NCBI GenBank assembly: GCA_027704905.1
Contig: CM051007.1
Span: 23,195,214-23,259,213, forward strand
Length of the DNA: 64,000 bases
Source of the DNA: Muraenolepis orangiensis
Taxonomy: Eukaryota > Chordata > Actinopteri > Gadiformes > Muraenolepididae
Direction: 5' to 3'
In this document: positions 36,050-63,120 of the stretch, one piece after another
Layout: each line of letters starts with the position of its first letter
Numbering within the stretch: position 1 is the first letter of the stretch
Position numbers and translations under genes: made by a program
The notes under the pieces: model-generated
Databases searched by the model: none
Told to the model about the DNA's origin: nothing
The model's input: the letters and a program-made list of their open reading frames with translations, nothing else

Positions 36050-36680
36050 CATGTTTGGTCTTATATCGAGAGTCATAGAAAACAAGTTGGAGATTACTAC
36101 AACTTTTATCAATATATAAAGAAATTAATATATAAAGTATTGCATCACAGTAGTGTATTGGTTTCCGTTAGACAGTTGTTATCCAAAGATTTATTTTAAA
36201 AACATTTCAAGACATTGCTATGGTAGAAAGCGCTTGAAAAAAATGCCAGAACAAACAAGGACAATATTAATTGACAGATGCACTATGTTTGTTAAAAGTT
36301 CAGGTGATATAACTAGCATCAGAGCTATTGTGGAGAGAGAGCTATGCCACTGTCGTAAGGTGACAGGAAAAAGACTGCAGTGCCATGCTTGACCCCCGGG
36401 GGACGGACGGACTGCTAGTCATGGTAGAATGCATGGAGCTAAATGCTATAAAGTGAGAAATATACTGTATTTCAGCTAAGCATGGGCTATTGGCCAATAC
36501 TGTGCAAAAACACAATCTTAAGGTCATTATGAATGTTAGCAACATTATTTTCCAGTACACAATTGCTGGATGTGATAATACCTCCTTTGTAGAGGACATG
36601 ACGAGCAGGTGGCAGCAGTGGAAATCCTCCTGAATCGTGAGCACCCATCAGTGCAAAATTAAAAGATGCAAGACCCCACC
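36050..36680. other. Intergenic, nothing recognised
   Basis: AT-rich sequence downstream of the mucin poly(A) signals. A 79-codon frame at 36153-36392 has no recognisable domain or repeat signature and is treated as chance. Confidence 0.5.
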
Positions 36681-37290
36681 AGCACAAGATCAAATAAAAG
36701 CAAGATCAAATGTCCACCCGTGAAGGCAAGACGATGCAGCGCCACTTTGCGCCCCCGCATAGGAAACTGCACCCGATAGACTACCTCCCCTAACCGCTCC
36801 AGAACTACACATGGTCCCACCCAGTGGCTGTCCAGTTTAGGACACCTGCCCTTCTTTGTCTTCGGAGAGAAGACCCAAATTAGCTCCCCAGCTGCAAAGT
36901 CGCCCCCTAGCACAGATGTCATAATTCCTCTTCTGCCGCACACCCGCACTTTGCCATCGCCTCCGGGTGTATGCATGTGCGGTGTCCAAGCGATCCTGCA
37001 GCTGTCTGGCGTAGTCGGGTCCTGCAGGCGCAGATGTTGCATCTGGGGGTTGTCCGAAGGCCAGCTCTGAAGGGGTCCTCATTTCTCTGCCCAACATTAG
37101 GAGGGCGGGTGTGCACGAGGTAGAGTCCTGGACCGCAAAGCGGCATGCCATGAGAACCAGGGGTAGGTGCATATCCCAGTCAAGCTGATGGGTGGATGTT
37201 AGGATGGATAACTGTTCCACCAGAGTACGGTTCAGCCTCTCCACTAACCCGTCACTCTGGGGGTGGAAGGCAACGTGGAGACGTCTGCAG
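36680..37290 (-). mobile_element. Broken Ty3/gypsy-like retrotransposon: integrase tail of pol
   Basis: On the minus strand one frame reads GLVERLNRTLVEQL, LDWDMHLPLVLMACR and TPALLMLGREMRTP, which is typical of the end of a gypsy-type integrase. Around 36910 the frame shifts; the next frame continues with LIWVFSPKTKKGRCPKLDSH and WVGPCVVLERLGEVVYRV, the usual post-integrase segment. Only this end is present, with no protease, RT or LTR seen, so it is a dead fragment. Confidence 0.8.
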
Positions 37291-37299
37291 AACCACCAT

Positions 37300-38320
37300 C
37301 CAAACCAAGCGTCGCCGCATAAAAGCGTTCAGCTGAAAGCTATATAATATATAACTGTTCTATAGAAGAAGGCCTATACTCCCAGACGCCTAAAAGACAT
37401 TCTAACGATGAAGCTAGAACCCATGGGTTTTAGCTTCTTATGTTAGAGTGTCGCCTCTCATGCCGGAGGACGTGAGTTCGAGCCCAGTACGGGACACTGT
37501 TACACTAACACTAAATACAATACAAGTCTGAGACGCATCAGCATGATGCATGATGGTATGGAGTTCTCAACTGCTCGATTTATTATTTGTTTGACTATAT
37601 AGGCCTAATTAAACAGGTTAATCGAGGTTTAGATAGAAACACACTGCGGTAATTTGAGCTTGATGATATTTGCTTGCAAAGCAAAGCTTGTTTCACTACA
37701 GTCGTTGTTAAACGACAGTGACGGACACTGAATTCTTCATTGCGGATAAAATTGAGTGTGTTCCCGTCTGTCTGAAACAAACCAAACCTATTAAAATGGC
37801 TTGTAAAAGAATCAATCAAATTTAACAACAGAATATTTTGTAAAAAAAATAAGTACTGCATGATTGTTATGTATATGCTCCATATCATCATCATTCATAT
37901 ATTTAAATAATTTAAAAGGTTAATGTTATTGTTGCCATTATTGTTGAATCATATATACTAGGCCTCAGCATGTTTTCCTAGCATGGTAGGGCCTCACAGC
38001 CCATGTTCAAACATGAGCCTCCTACTTGGCTTAAAGAATTCAAAAAGAAAGACTACTGAGCCTTGTTGAGACCTTCTCAAGGGTATGTTTCACAACAACC
38101 ACACACACACACACAGTTTTTTCAGTTTGTTATATTTACTCACCAGCAGGTGGCAACAGAGGCTAATTGTATGTAAATAACAGAAAATAGCAGAACAACA
38201 TGCATCCAAAACATATGAACAAAGTTTAAAACCAGGATACAATTAAAAATATATATATGAATGCTTAACAAATATGAATAGCAGAACAACATGCATCCAA
38301 AACATATGCTCCCGTCGTTC
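37300..38320. other. Intergenic AT-rich stretch with a direct repeat
   Basis: Apart from the tRNA-like stretch, I see only a short (AC)n at 38098-38115 and a direct repeat of about 30 bp (AGCAGAACAACATGCATCC...) at roughly 38187 and 38280. No gene is supported. Confidence 0.5.
37425..37500 (+). repeat. tRNA-like SINE relic (weak)
   Basis: A TTAGCTTCTTATG stretch resembles a Pol III A box, and GAGTTCGAGCC about 50 bp later resembles a B box. The rest does not fold into a clear tRNA by eye. No body or tail was identified. Confidence 0.3.
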
Positions 38321-38375
38321 ACTTAAAAGAGCCGACTCTTTGAGCCGGCTCGTTCGCGACCGACACATCACTAGC
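38310..38375. mobile_element. hAT-like (Ac type) element terminus
   Basis: The stretch AGAGCCGACTCTTTGAGCCG followed by GCTCGTTCGCGACCGACACA and TCACTA resembles the subterminal and terminal sequence of non-autonomous hAT elements common in fish. No partner terminus was found, so this is a fragment. Confidence 0.5.
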
Positions 38376-38424
38376 GCGTAGTCTCTTTAGTAGCGCGTGC
38401 AACTGAAAGTCTCTCGTTATGCCG

Positions 38425-38535
38425 CCGATATATATTTAATCTATATATATAGATTATACCGCCCATATATACCGCTATATAATCTATATATAGATTATAC
38501 TATATATATAATCTCTATATATAGATTATACCGCC
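38425..38535. repeat. AT-rich palindromic repeats
   Basis: The motif AATCTATATATATAGATTATA occurs in shortened form several times and in both orientations, able to form hairpins or cruciforms. It lies between two hAT-like fragments. Confidence 0.7.
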
Positions 38536-38589
38536 CGCCGTTCACCTATACTCAAATTATTTGACTCAAATATGATGATAAACACACAG

Positions 38590-38663
38590 CTGTTTCGCGG
38601 CCCGGCAGTAACACCTCCACGGCCCGGTACCGGTCCGCGGCCCGGCGGTTGGGAACCCCTGGT
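38590..38663. mobile_element. hAT-like terminus (CAGGGGTTCCCAACC end)
   Basis: Reverse-complemented, the end reads CAGGGGTTCCCAACCGCCGG then GCCGCGGACCGGTACCGGGC, a terminal sequence widespread in vertebrate hAT-Tip100-type elements. Only one terminus is apparent. Confidence 0.6.
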
Positions 38664-39159
38664 TTAGACAGCCTATAGTTACATACGGATGTACGAGTTG
38701 AAGAGCTATTGTAGAACGACTCAAAAGTGACTAAGCAGTGATGGTTCCGGGGGTTGTTCTTGCTTGGTTATTGTCAAATGTTAGCTATCAATATATGACA
38801 AGAATATTTGAACCACTTTATAATTTACAATTCAGACAAATATTACTTCCTGTCTTCTTCTTAGCCAACTTTGAAACGGTTCTGTTAAAATAGAGATGCT
38901 TGTTGGACGCAGAACCAAGGTTGAGGGAAAACATGTACTGGATTTCAAGACACCGTGAATTTACAAGGAATGAGTGTTGGGGGTGAGCTCTAAACGGTGA
39001 ATTACCCAGACGTTATTGGTCAGAGCAATATACACACTACAGACATTACTCGCAAATTCAGGTAATAAGGCGGGGATTTACAAATAGTTTATTCATACAT
39101 GATATGAAACGGCCAGGTTAAATTACCTGTGCAAGAGCACAGGTATGATGATGATGCTA

Positions 39160-39206
<47 letters not shown>

Positions 39207-39607
39207 CGATTCAAATAAAAGAAGAAAACGAAGAATAATTGCTATTTTTCCTTCAGTGTGTTCAGTGTTCAATGTAATGTTCTCTTTTCATAGTTTGTCT
39301 ATTTTTATATTTGTATAAACATAGTATAACCACAAAGGGGGATATGTATGACAGTATACAAAACTGGCAACGCGGTTTACGACTGACCCGCTGAGGTTTG
39401 ACAGTCACCAACTGCCTGCCTGCGTACGTTACAAAACGGAAGTGTAGAGTAGAGGCGCGTCTCTCCAGTGACGGTTTGCATCTTGGCATGCACCTTAGCA
39501 GGCGCTCTAATAACAGGACGGAGGAATTGGACGTGTATTAGATTTAAAACAAAAACGTTTAGCGTTCATGTCGAACAGGTGAAAACAGAACGTGGCAACC
39601 TGCTGTA
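38664..39607 (+). promoter_or_regulatory. Upstream region of dgat1, with (AAT)n repeat
   Basis: Sequence 5' of the dgat1 start codon. It has an (ATA/AAT)n tract at about 39160-39205 and GC-richer sequence from 39360 to 39600, the likely promoter and 5' UTR zone. No TATA box or specific factor site can be called with confidence. Confidence 0.4.
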
Positions 39608-53817
<14,210 letters not shown>

Positions 53818-55570
53818 CCGCTAAACAAACACACACGCACACGCACACACACCTCTGTTGAGTTGGAAATTTGACAAAATACACACCAAAGAACAGAATG
53901 TAAAATATTGTGAAAAGTCGTGTCATAAAGTGCCAAACACGAGGAGAGTTTTGGCAACAGCAATGTGACTGCAGCCAATACCTTGTAAGAGCAGGCCTTT
54001 AGTCACACAAGAGGAAGACGTCAAGGATTGCAAAAGGAGTGAAGATGTACATTTGGATTGTAAAATCGCCATCATGACTTGCAAATAGGATGAGAATCAT
54101 CATCCTCCTGTGACTCCAGGCTTTATTTGCACTAATGAACGAAGAACTGGTGTTTCGTCCTGTTCTTGTTGTGGTTTCCTTCTTTCCTTTTTTGCGTATA
54201 CACAGTTGTTGGCTCTGAGATTTTGATATTGCGTAGAGGCAAGCAAGAGGAAGCCATGCAGAGATGAAGGAACACAGCTAGATGACGGGGAATGCAATCA
54301 ATGCAAGAGAAGACCCCCAACGCTAGTTTACTGTATTAGCCTTGGCTTTAATTTATTTAATTGTGTTGTGATTTATATTAGTTTGGGGAACGTTGTGATT
54401 TGAGATCCTATTTTGTGAAATTATTTTATTTTGAAATGCACTAATATCCAGTGATCTAAATATCAGTGTTATACATTGTTATACATTATCTTATGTTCAG
54501 GTCTATTTAGTTTGTGCCGAGTGCATGATTTATCTAATTTAAGATTTTTTTTTTTTAGGGTTACCTGAATTAAGTGTTTATCTGGGCCTTTTTTTGCACA
54601 AAAATAAGCTGGCTATGAATTAAAGCAATACAATGTGTCATTTCAGCCATATAAATAATGATATGGTTGAAAGCGGTTGGTTTTCTGTATCTTATGCCTT
54701 TTGCCATTGTTTGTTTCAAACCGTAGTTTGTGAATTGAATTATTTAATTGAAAATTAATTGAATTTTGATGTTATAACAGTAAAGCTTGCTCCAGGAGAA
54801 ATTAGGATATGTGATACATTAGATGGATCAAAAGACCATACAAGTTCAATTAGGATTGAATTGAAAAACTTTGTAATGCTAAAGAAATGTGTCCTTAGCA
54901 TTGACAGGCTTTGCCCATTGGTTGTGTTAAGGGATAGCAGAACCTTTTGAAATGTGAATTTATTTGTTCCTAAACCTGATTTAATGCTAATTGAAAAGCA
55001 TTCCCAATAGCTCCAAGTGGAAAGTTAGTCATGCTTAAACACTACAGGATCAGCATTCTGCAGAAACCAGTAGACCGGCACAAGATATTTAGGTAATGTG
55101 TGTGTGTGTGTGTGTGTTGTCTTTATCCCATTAAGGTCACACAGGTTCAGGGAGTGGTTTCTTTGGTGAGGAGAAATGCCAACGTGTAACATTTTCAGAG
55201 CAGCTAAAAGTGTACTGTGGCATCTCTTTATCGGTCATTCATCTTGTAAACTACAATACTAAAGTATTGTCAATGAAATTGTAGATGTGTGTGTGGTGTA
55301 CTCAACCAGCATTTGGAATACAGTGAAAGATCAAAGAGGTGTTGGTTCTACACTCATTCTTATGGAAGAAATGGAACCACTTTCTCCCATGCTGTCATCT
55401 CCCATGATAAAATGAAATTTGGAAAAATCTGTAGGAAGGATCAAAGTATATTAAAAACATCACTTTATATAATTGACTTCTCATTGCCATGGTAAAGAAA
55501 TGTATTCATCTAATTCTGGGTGGTGTTTGAGTCAAATAGTATTTTGCGAAAGCCTTTCAAAATAAAAAGT
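53818..55570 (+). terminator. dgat1 3' UTR zone with candidate poly(A) signals
   Basis: After the stop, no coding signal appears until cfap20 on the other strand. Candidate signals are ATTAAA at 54619-54624 and AATAAA at 55561-55566. The region includes a short (TG)n at about 55098-55117. Which signal is used is not visible. Confidence 0.45.
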
Positions 55571-55791
55571 ATGATATTTCATAAAGATGTATATTCTTTA
55601 AATGGACTGCATTAATTTCCATATATGGAGTATAGACTGGACTAAAACATACCTTGTTCCTGAAATTAAAGAAAATTAAAGTTTGTTGCATCATAAAAAT
55701 CTTTAATTGATAATAAACAAAAAAAAACATACAAATGGAATTTACAGTTAAAATAAAACAAAAAACCTGTTTAAACTTAGAGAATCTCACT

Positions 55792-55797
55792 TTATTA
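55792..55797 (-). terminator. Poly(A) signal of cfap20
   Basis: TTTATT on the + strand gives AATAAA on the minus strand, about 40 bp after the cfap20 stop codon. The 3' UTR would be very short. Confidence 0.55.
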
Positions 55798-55836
55798 TTG
55801 TTCAAGTCTGGAATGGGAGAAGAGCAGGTTCCAAAA

Positions 55837-56609
55837 CTACTGCTGCAAGAAACACAAAACAAACGGGGTTATTTATTCCAAGAGGACCTGTAAGATAACC
55901 ATTAGGAGTGAGTCAGTGAGGGCCTTTACCTTTGATTTGTTCTGAACAGGCAGGAAGAGCTTGAACTCCGCTGGGAGCTCATCCTCGGAGTACAGCCGGT
56001 CCGAGAAATACACCCTTCTGATGCGACAGTTTGCGTGGATCTGGAATCATGCAAGAGGCGTAAAATAGGCTGAGATCTTGGAAAAGATCCTACCAAACAG
56101 CACCAATACCATGTTATGCATATTGAGCTTTATATCAGACAGAATTGTCAACTCGTTGCACACCTCTCTACTGTAAGGGGTTTCCGTTGGGGCAAGGGAT
56201 TCAATTTTCCCTAACCAAATAAGGAGAGACCACGATATTCGTCTGAATCTAACGGCATTGAAGTCGACACTAGGCAAGTTGGTAGATGACCAGAGGGGAG
56301 AACGTAGCCCCACTGACTCGGCTGTCACTGCTTGTGTAGCAATAGAAGACCATTCATTTCAAATGCAAGCCAAAGCCGTGTTAGCCTGCAATGTTGCCCC
56401 TTGAAGGCTTATACGGTGACGTCTTAGTTTGTTCGGTCAGTCCATGAGTGACACATGAAACTTATCCTTTGGGAACTATTATCTGAGTTTAATTATTAAT
56501 TGAGGGCTGGACAGATTAAAGGTTAGCTATAGGTAAGCATGTATACCACTGCTATGGCAATTACCTTTTTGAACTGCTATACCTATAGCTTTTTTCTTTT
56601 CTTCTTTTT

Positions 56610-56663
<54 letters not shown>

Positions 56664-58377
56664 TACCTGTACACGAAGCGTCTCGGTGTAGTTGGTCCCG
56701 TAGGCGCGGCGGGTGAAGTCAGACAGGTTGAACTGGATCTGGTTCCAGCCGTCGTCCAGCCTCATGGGCATGGTGCAGATGAAGGGCTTCACCCGCGTGG
56801 TGCTCTGGTAGTTACTCGCACGGAACCGCCGCCGCACGTTTTTATCATCTAAAACCTAAAATGCAAACATTGTAACGCTGTCATGAAAAATGGCTGAAAC
56901 ATTGTTTGAAGAAGACCCTATTGAACCACTGTGTTCGAAATGGAATAGCCATTAAAAGCCCCCCCCAGCCCCCAACTTTTTTTTATCCATTTGTGGCATC
57001 ACAAGTGGGAGGGTCCAGACATATAAGGGACTTCTCTGTGTGGACTGTAGCAAATTTGTAGGTTGATCCATCGACCATATGACATTTCCACTATTGATGT
57101 CACAAGTGGATCGATTTTTAATAGGATTTTAATTATTTTATCATTCTAAAATACAAGGTGTCATTTACAATTCATCGAATTATAATAATAATAATATAAA
57201 TTATAAAAAATAATATAAATTGTGTGATATTTCATAGTGGTTGGTGAGCCCACCTGGACTTCAAACGTGAAATATTTCTTGAGGTTCTTGATGATCATGA
57301 CCAGAAAGGGAAGCTTGATGCCTAGTGTTTTCTTGGGGTCGGCGGGGCATGTGATGTAGGTGGTGCTGCAGTGAGAAAGGAGGAAACAGAGGACCGGGTT
57401 ACGGTCGAGACAACAAGATGGTGGGTGAGTCAAAGTGATTCCTGGGAAGAGCCAGAGATGGATGTACCTCACGTTGGTCCCCTCCACCTCCAGCACCAGC
57501 GACTGGATGTCGTTGTCTGTGATTCTCTTGATGTGGCCATTCCGCACCTGCGGGACCAAATGATATGTTTTTTGTATGTCATCAAAACAACATGCTAAAT
57601 GGTTGTATATAGACCATCGTCACCCAGCGACAATATTGATTAGTTGGTTATGGGAACCTTCTAAAGTCCTCTGTAAGTCGATACATTATGTTTAGCTCTG
57701 TGGTCCACGTCTCCACCAGGTACGAGCAGGTTGCAATGCATCTCATCTGGTTGTCATGGTTTCCCAAAAGAGTCTAGATGTCCACACCCAACTTACTAAT
57801 ATGACCGCTAGGAGTGAGTTAAGGTATATTGTCACAGCTTAATCAAAGAAATCCTCAATACTGCTTAAAAAAAAAAAACACTGACACTATCACTTCTTTT
57901 TATAAAAGTAGACCGTGTAGTTGAGGCTGACAAAAACAGCGGTCTACTTCTTCTTCTCCCATTGGCGTTTTGTGTAATAGAAGAGCTGTACATCACGCCA
58001 GTGTGTAACGGCTACTACAATCATTTAGAATAAAGTTACACTATTGAATAGATGACGTAGAGAAACGCTCTATGATGTATTTATTGACCGGTTCGTCACT
58101 TTTCTCCAACCCGTACACCGCATAATTTACCGATATCACATTGACAAAAGCAGTGTTAATCAAGGCACGAAACGTAAAGTTAATTGCCAATGTGCAACAT
58201 CAAATGACATATGATCGCGTTCGAGTTACAAGTACCACTGGACCTAGTTAGCATCGGGTTCACACACAGGGTTTGGTTTGTGTCGCTGCTTACCTTTTTA
58301 TCCCATATCTGCAGCGGTTTGCTGCCAATGCTATATAAAATAGACAAGAATCCGCTTTGAAAAGTGTTTTTAAACAT
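55837..58377 (-). CDS. cfap20: Cilia- and flagella-associated protein 20, complete, 6 coding exons
   Basis: A small microtubule-inner/ciliary doublet protein (Bug22 family) needed for ciliary and flagellar structure and beating. Exons in coding order: 58294-58377, 57468-57547, 57254-57365, 56667-56855, 55930-56040 and 55837-55842. Total 582 nt gives 193 residues plus stop, exactly the human length. The sequence is almost identical to human: [100 protein letters not shown]. All junctions are GT-AG. The last exon codes only CAG TAG, adding the final Gln as in human. It is tail to tail with dgat1. Confidence 0.97.
56041..56666. other. cfap20 intron 5 with CA/TG and CG repeat
   Basis: Contains a (TG)n(CG)n tract at about 56612-56661 that on the cfap20 strand lies directly downstream of the exon 4 donor. 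The rest shows nothing recognisable. Confidence 0.7.
57548..58293. other. cfap20 intron 1
   Basis: 746 bp, no gene or clear repeat seen. Confidence 0.6.
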
Positions 58378-59126
58378 CTTATTCGAGATCCTGAGGTCGC
58401 CCTATGGACATGTGTTTGGGTTGGCCCAGCAGTTGCTAACGTTACGTTTGTTTACAGATTAGTTACGTTCCCAAAAGGTTCCGTGTCACACAAACAGATT
58501 ACATATAGTTCCGCTTTTAGTCACTACAACGTTAGCTAAACCATTAAACCACACGATCATTTTGAAATTAGTAAGTTAATGTGGCATTGCGGCCCATCGA
58601 CAAATCACAACGTTTTCCGGGAAAATTTGGCAAAGGTGGGGAAAATGTACGTTGTCAATACAGTTTGAGGTTGCTGCTTAAAACAAATAGGGGGCGGTAT
58701 TGTGCGCTTCACTAAAATGCGTAGAGAATGCTTTCTATGAACATAGTATCAGTTAGTGAAACGTATTTATTGTGATTATACATTTGTATTTTATTCAGAG
58801 AAAAATATATAGTTGTAGTTGAACAGGAAGTACTGGCCCAGAGTCTCGCTCAGGTGTGTGTTTTACTACTAAAACTTTCAAACTTTACATTCCCAGAGAA
58901 TGAACTGATTTTGGAAGCGCAATTAAACCGTAAGCCCATCCGGTGTCATATCCTATGCTTACAAGAGCAACGGTGGTCACCTGTCGGCCTGTGGCAGATA
59001 AATCAACCACATGTTACTTTTCCCTGAACAACTTTGATCCATCCAGTCACATCTTGGCCTGCTCTGCACTATATAGCAGCGGTTTGTTTGACATGCACTG
59101 TCAACCTGCCACATACACGCAGGCGC

Positions 59127-59129
<3 letters not shown>

Positions 59130-59161
<32 letters not shown>

Positions 59162-59266
59162 TCACTCACTCACTCACTCACTCACTCACTCACTCACACA
59201 CTCACACACACACACTCACTCACTCACTCACTCACTCACTCACTCACTCACTCACTCACACACTCA

Positions 59267-59308
<42 letters not shown>
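59130..59308. repeat. Compound (CA)n / (CTCA)n satellite
   Basis: CA runs alternate with CTCA tetranucleotide runs several times over about 180 bp, which gives spurious Thr-His/Ser-Leu frames. Confidence 0.95.
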
Positions 59309-59310
<2 letters not shown>

Positions 59311-60121
59311 GGTGTTCCAATCATGCACGTGCAGATAAATACACTATGTAGGTGCATGGCTGAAACTAGCTTTTGAAATGCTGGCCTTCACATATTTATT
59401 TATATGACAAGGTTTAATGAGGTGCTGTGTTAGTCCCCAGTACAACATATGGGACTTTATACTGTTTTTTTAAAGAACACTGCCCCTCTCACTCTATTCT
59501 CTCTCGTTCTTTCATCTCTATGTGTGTCCTCTCCCCTTGTTATACTCTCTGTCTCTGTCTCTCTGTCTCTCTATCCCTCTCTTTCTATTAGTTAATCTGT
59601 GTCCTTTCTTCAAATCAAGAAGATTAGATTAAAATCGCTGGCAGACTGGAGATGTAAGACTATAGGTTTTAGAACTCGCTCTTGTGCTGTTATTTGTCTA
59701 TCTATCTTTCTTTTTATGTTTTGTTTTATAGAGATACAAAGGACACTAGTGAATGAAGCTAGTGGGCATAAGTCGACTCTCTTCCCCTCTCTGTGTCTTT
59801 GTCTTTCTTTTCTTTCACACACACACACACACGCACGCACGCACGCACGCGTTGGGGACCACCTTAGAAAGCATTTGCAAGTGTGACAACTTGTAAGTGT
59901 TTCTTCCCTTTGTCTGAAGTTTGCACAGTAAAACACTTTTTTTAAATTCCAGTGCGCTGTTCTTTATTTGGACTCCAGGGGTAGATAGATATAAACCATA
60001 AGTTACCATGACCACCACATCACATTTTACTTTATTGATTAACTCTCGAAGGTGGGATCAGGGTATAGTAGTCTGGGTTCTAAGATTTACAAATGATAAT
60101 TATAAAAAATGATAAGCAATA

Positions 60122-60235
<114 letters not shown>

Positions 60236-60245
60236 GGGGGGGGGC

Positions 60246-60455
60246 CTGCTTGAGCTTGAGTCCTATGAGAAGATCTGTGGTTGCATGAGCTCACATCCCT
60301 CGCTCCTCTTCCTCCCCGCTCCTCTTCCTCCCCCTCTCCCTGCTCCACGGCGGCACCGAGGCAGGAACCCAGAGAATAAAGATGGAGAAGACAGAGAGAG
60401 TGAAAGACTGAACATGCCCTAAGTCCACCGACACTTGTCGCATCTGCATCACAAG
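60246..60455 (+). promoter_or_regulatory. Possible 5' UTR exon of the gpr20-like gene
   Basis: This GC- and CT-rich stretch ends in CATCACAAG|GTAAGA, a strong donor. The next good acceptor upstream of the gpr20 ATG has a branch-point-like CTAACTAAT at about 62672 and an AG at 62715-62716. The exon's 5' limit and its use are inferred only. Confidence 0.35.
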
Positions 60456-61819
60456 GTAAGACCCAACTTGGTTGACCCAAGTTTGATTTTTTTTTTTAAG
60501 TAGGTAGGTAAGTAGGTAAAAGTAGTAAAATGTAGGTTATCTTTTGTCATGGACTCAAAGGATACAGTAACTGAATTAATAACTCATCGTAGTCTAGTTT
60601 AAAAAAAATCCAATGGTCAACTTTTGTGAGTTGTGGTATCGATGCGGGTTTGCTGTTTGATTGCTCTTTCAAAATGTACCTTCTCTGGAAATGTAGACGC
60701 ACACTTCATGCACACTCCACAAACATATGGTTGATACATGCACCATAGTAATATTTCTATAAAATAATGTATACGATAACGTCTCAAGGAGGAAACACAA
60801 ATCAGTCCAAACGCAGTGCTATGAGTGCTTATTTTTACTTTTTACTTCGTTACTTTTTGTACCAGATGAAAAGTGGGATATTAAAACAGCTCTATGGTCA
60901 ACTATGATTCAAATATAAACTCGGTGTTCAGGCAATGTTAATCTAGACCCCCACGTGATGTTGCCCCCAGGTCCGTTTGTATGATGATGATAATGAAGAG
61001 GGGATGGAGAAGATATATATATATATTATCTTGCCAAGTCATGTTAACAGATAGTAATTCATCCGTCTTGTGTATTTAAAGTCACCTTTATCATAACGAA
61101 GGTGTTCCGCTGCTTACAACAGAAAGTTGAATGTCGAGTTGACGTTGTTCAGGGCCAATTTCTGTCTAGATGTCGGAAACTGCAAAGCTACAGGTTGTTT
61201 CCTTGGAAACGAGTGATAAACAGCAGGCCTCTGTAATAAACTCCCATAAAGGGATGAGTGAGTCGAACTGAGCGGCGCCTAGAACCGGAGTCGCCCACTG
61301 ACGTCAGAATAGTCAGTTCGGAATTATATATATATATATATACCGGTATATACGTATACATACAATATACAATATACATAACATTTTATATATATATATA
61401 CATATATATAACATTTTTATATATATAAATATATATAATTTAGACTTCAAATCACACAGTAAATGACAGTAAGTGTCCATAAACACTCGCGCTAAAAAAG
61501 TGCTTGCTAATAATATGACGTACACGTCACACAATGTACATTCAGTTATACAACCTCACATTTAAATAAATATACTTTTGACTTAAGTCATCCCGTCTGG
61601 CTATAGTATATAGGCTCTTTAAAGTCGTGCACACTTTTAAAAACAGGATGTGTATACACCTCAAATGTACGGTCGATCTTACGGGGAGTAAACCACGTGT
61701 CAAATGTGTGTTTAGGTTTGATCTTCTTACACGTTCATCCGCAGGGTTTAATAGTGAGATGCTCTGACTGTTACGGCTTCTCCTTCATGTGCACGTAACG
61801 TGACTTATCGCCAGAGGCA

Positions 61820-61888
61820 CGCACACACACACACACACGCACGCACGCACGCACACACGCGCGCGCACGCACACACGCACGCACGCAC

Positions 61889-61952
<64 letters not shown>
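61820..61952. repeat. (CA)n/(CACG)n microsatellite
   Basis: Alternating purine-pyrimidine repeat with interspersed CG, about 130 bp. Confidence 0.95.
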
Positions 61953-61956
<4 letters not shown>

Positions 61957-62134
61957 CATGTCTCTGCCGAGAAGCACTGATTTGTTCACATCCTTTTATT
62001 TGGAGGATCGAGGTCTTAAACGATGTTTAGTGGTTTTAAATGGAATACTGACAAGGGACGCGGTGTTTATAAAACATGGGCTCGGAATTTAAAGCCTCTC
62101 GCCGTCAGGATTAACTGTCTACAGTAGAGAGTTG

Positions 62135-62183
<49 letters not shown>

Positions 62184-62186
62184 GCG
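62135..62186. repeat. (GCGT)n microsatellite
   Basis: About 12 tandem GCGT units ending in CGCGCGC. CpG-dense alternating sequence. Confidence 0.95.
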
Positions 62187-62740
62187 CAATATATATCATG
62201 CGTACAAAAATAGGTGTTTGCTGAGAAGACATTTAACACACTTTTGTGAGCTTTGTTAATCTGTTCCGAGAACACACACACACCTCATTTGAAAGTTGCG
62301 CGGCTTCTATCTATTTATTAACAGTTTTTAACCTTTGTTCCTCTGTCTTCCTTTGGGTAGACTTTTGAAATGTTACTTTTGCACCATTCGCTATTGGGGC
62401 CACCATGGTGCCAGAAACCGTTCAGAGGTGTTCCCATCACAGTCATTCGTCGTTTCTTTAATACCCCCCCCCCCGGTTTTGATCTTTTAACAGGTGGGAG
62501 TGCTAATCACAAGACATATTCAAGATCAATGATTTATTGATCACTGTTTTGGAACTTTAAGTTTCGTTAAGCCTTTTCACGTTAAGCGTTTTAGACGGTC
62601 CCCTAAAACCTCGGGGCCAATTTATATTTTACAACCGTTCCAATTTGGACCGTTTCTGTTGAACCAATCCTTCTAACTAATCCTTGCTCTCCTCTTCGTC
62701 ATTCATACCCCCAAAGCAACCCTCTACATCTCCTCTACCA

Positions 62741-63083
62741 ATGGAGAACCTTCTCGGGGATGTCAGCACCACCACCACCACCACTATGAAGCTGCCGCGG
62801 AGCCCAACGCCAGGTCCGACCAACTGCAGTATGTGGGACCAACAGTGGGGGGCGCCCTATCTGCACAGGCTAGCGCACCTCGACGCTCAGCTGTATGAGG
62901 ACTACTACGTGGTGTGGCTATCTCTGTTGGTAAGGCACTGTGAAGGCTTGTGGAATATATATATATATATATCAATATTTATATGTTAGCCCCTTATAAT
63001 ATATAAACAGCATTATTTGTGTTATATTATTATACATACCTATAGTTTACATAATTATTGTTTACATACCTGTATGATAGCCA

Positions 63084-63120
<37 letters not shown>

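Larger units (their letters stand above)
60456..62740. other. Putative leader intron of the gpr20-like gene, repeat-rich
   Basis: Holds TA-rich tracts near 61010-61025 and 61325-61440, a mixed (CA)/(CG) tract at about 61820-61952, a (GCGT)n tract at 62135-62182, and a C-run at 62465-62474. No gene is supported. Confidence 0.55.
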
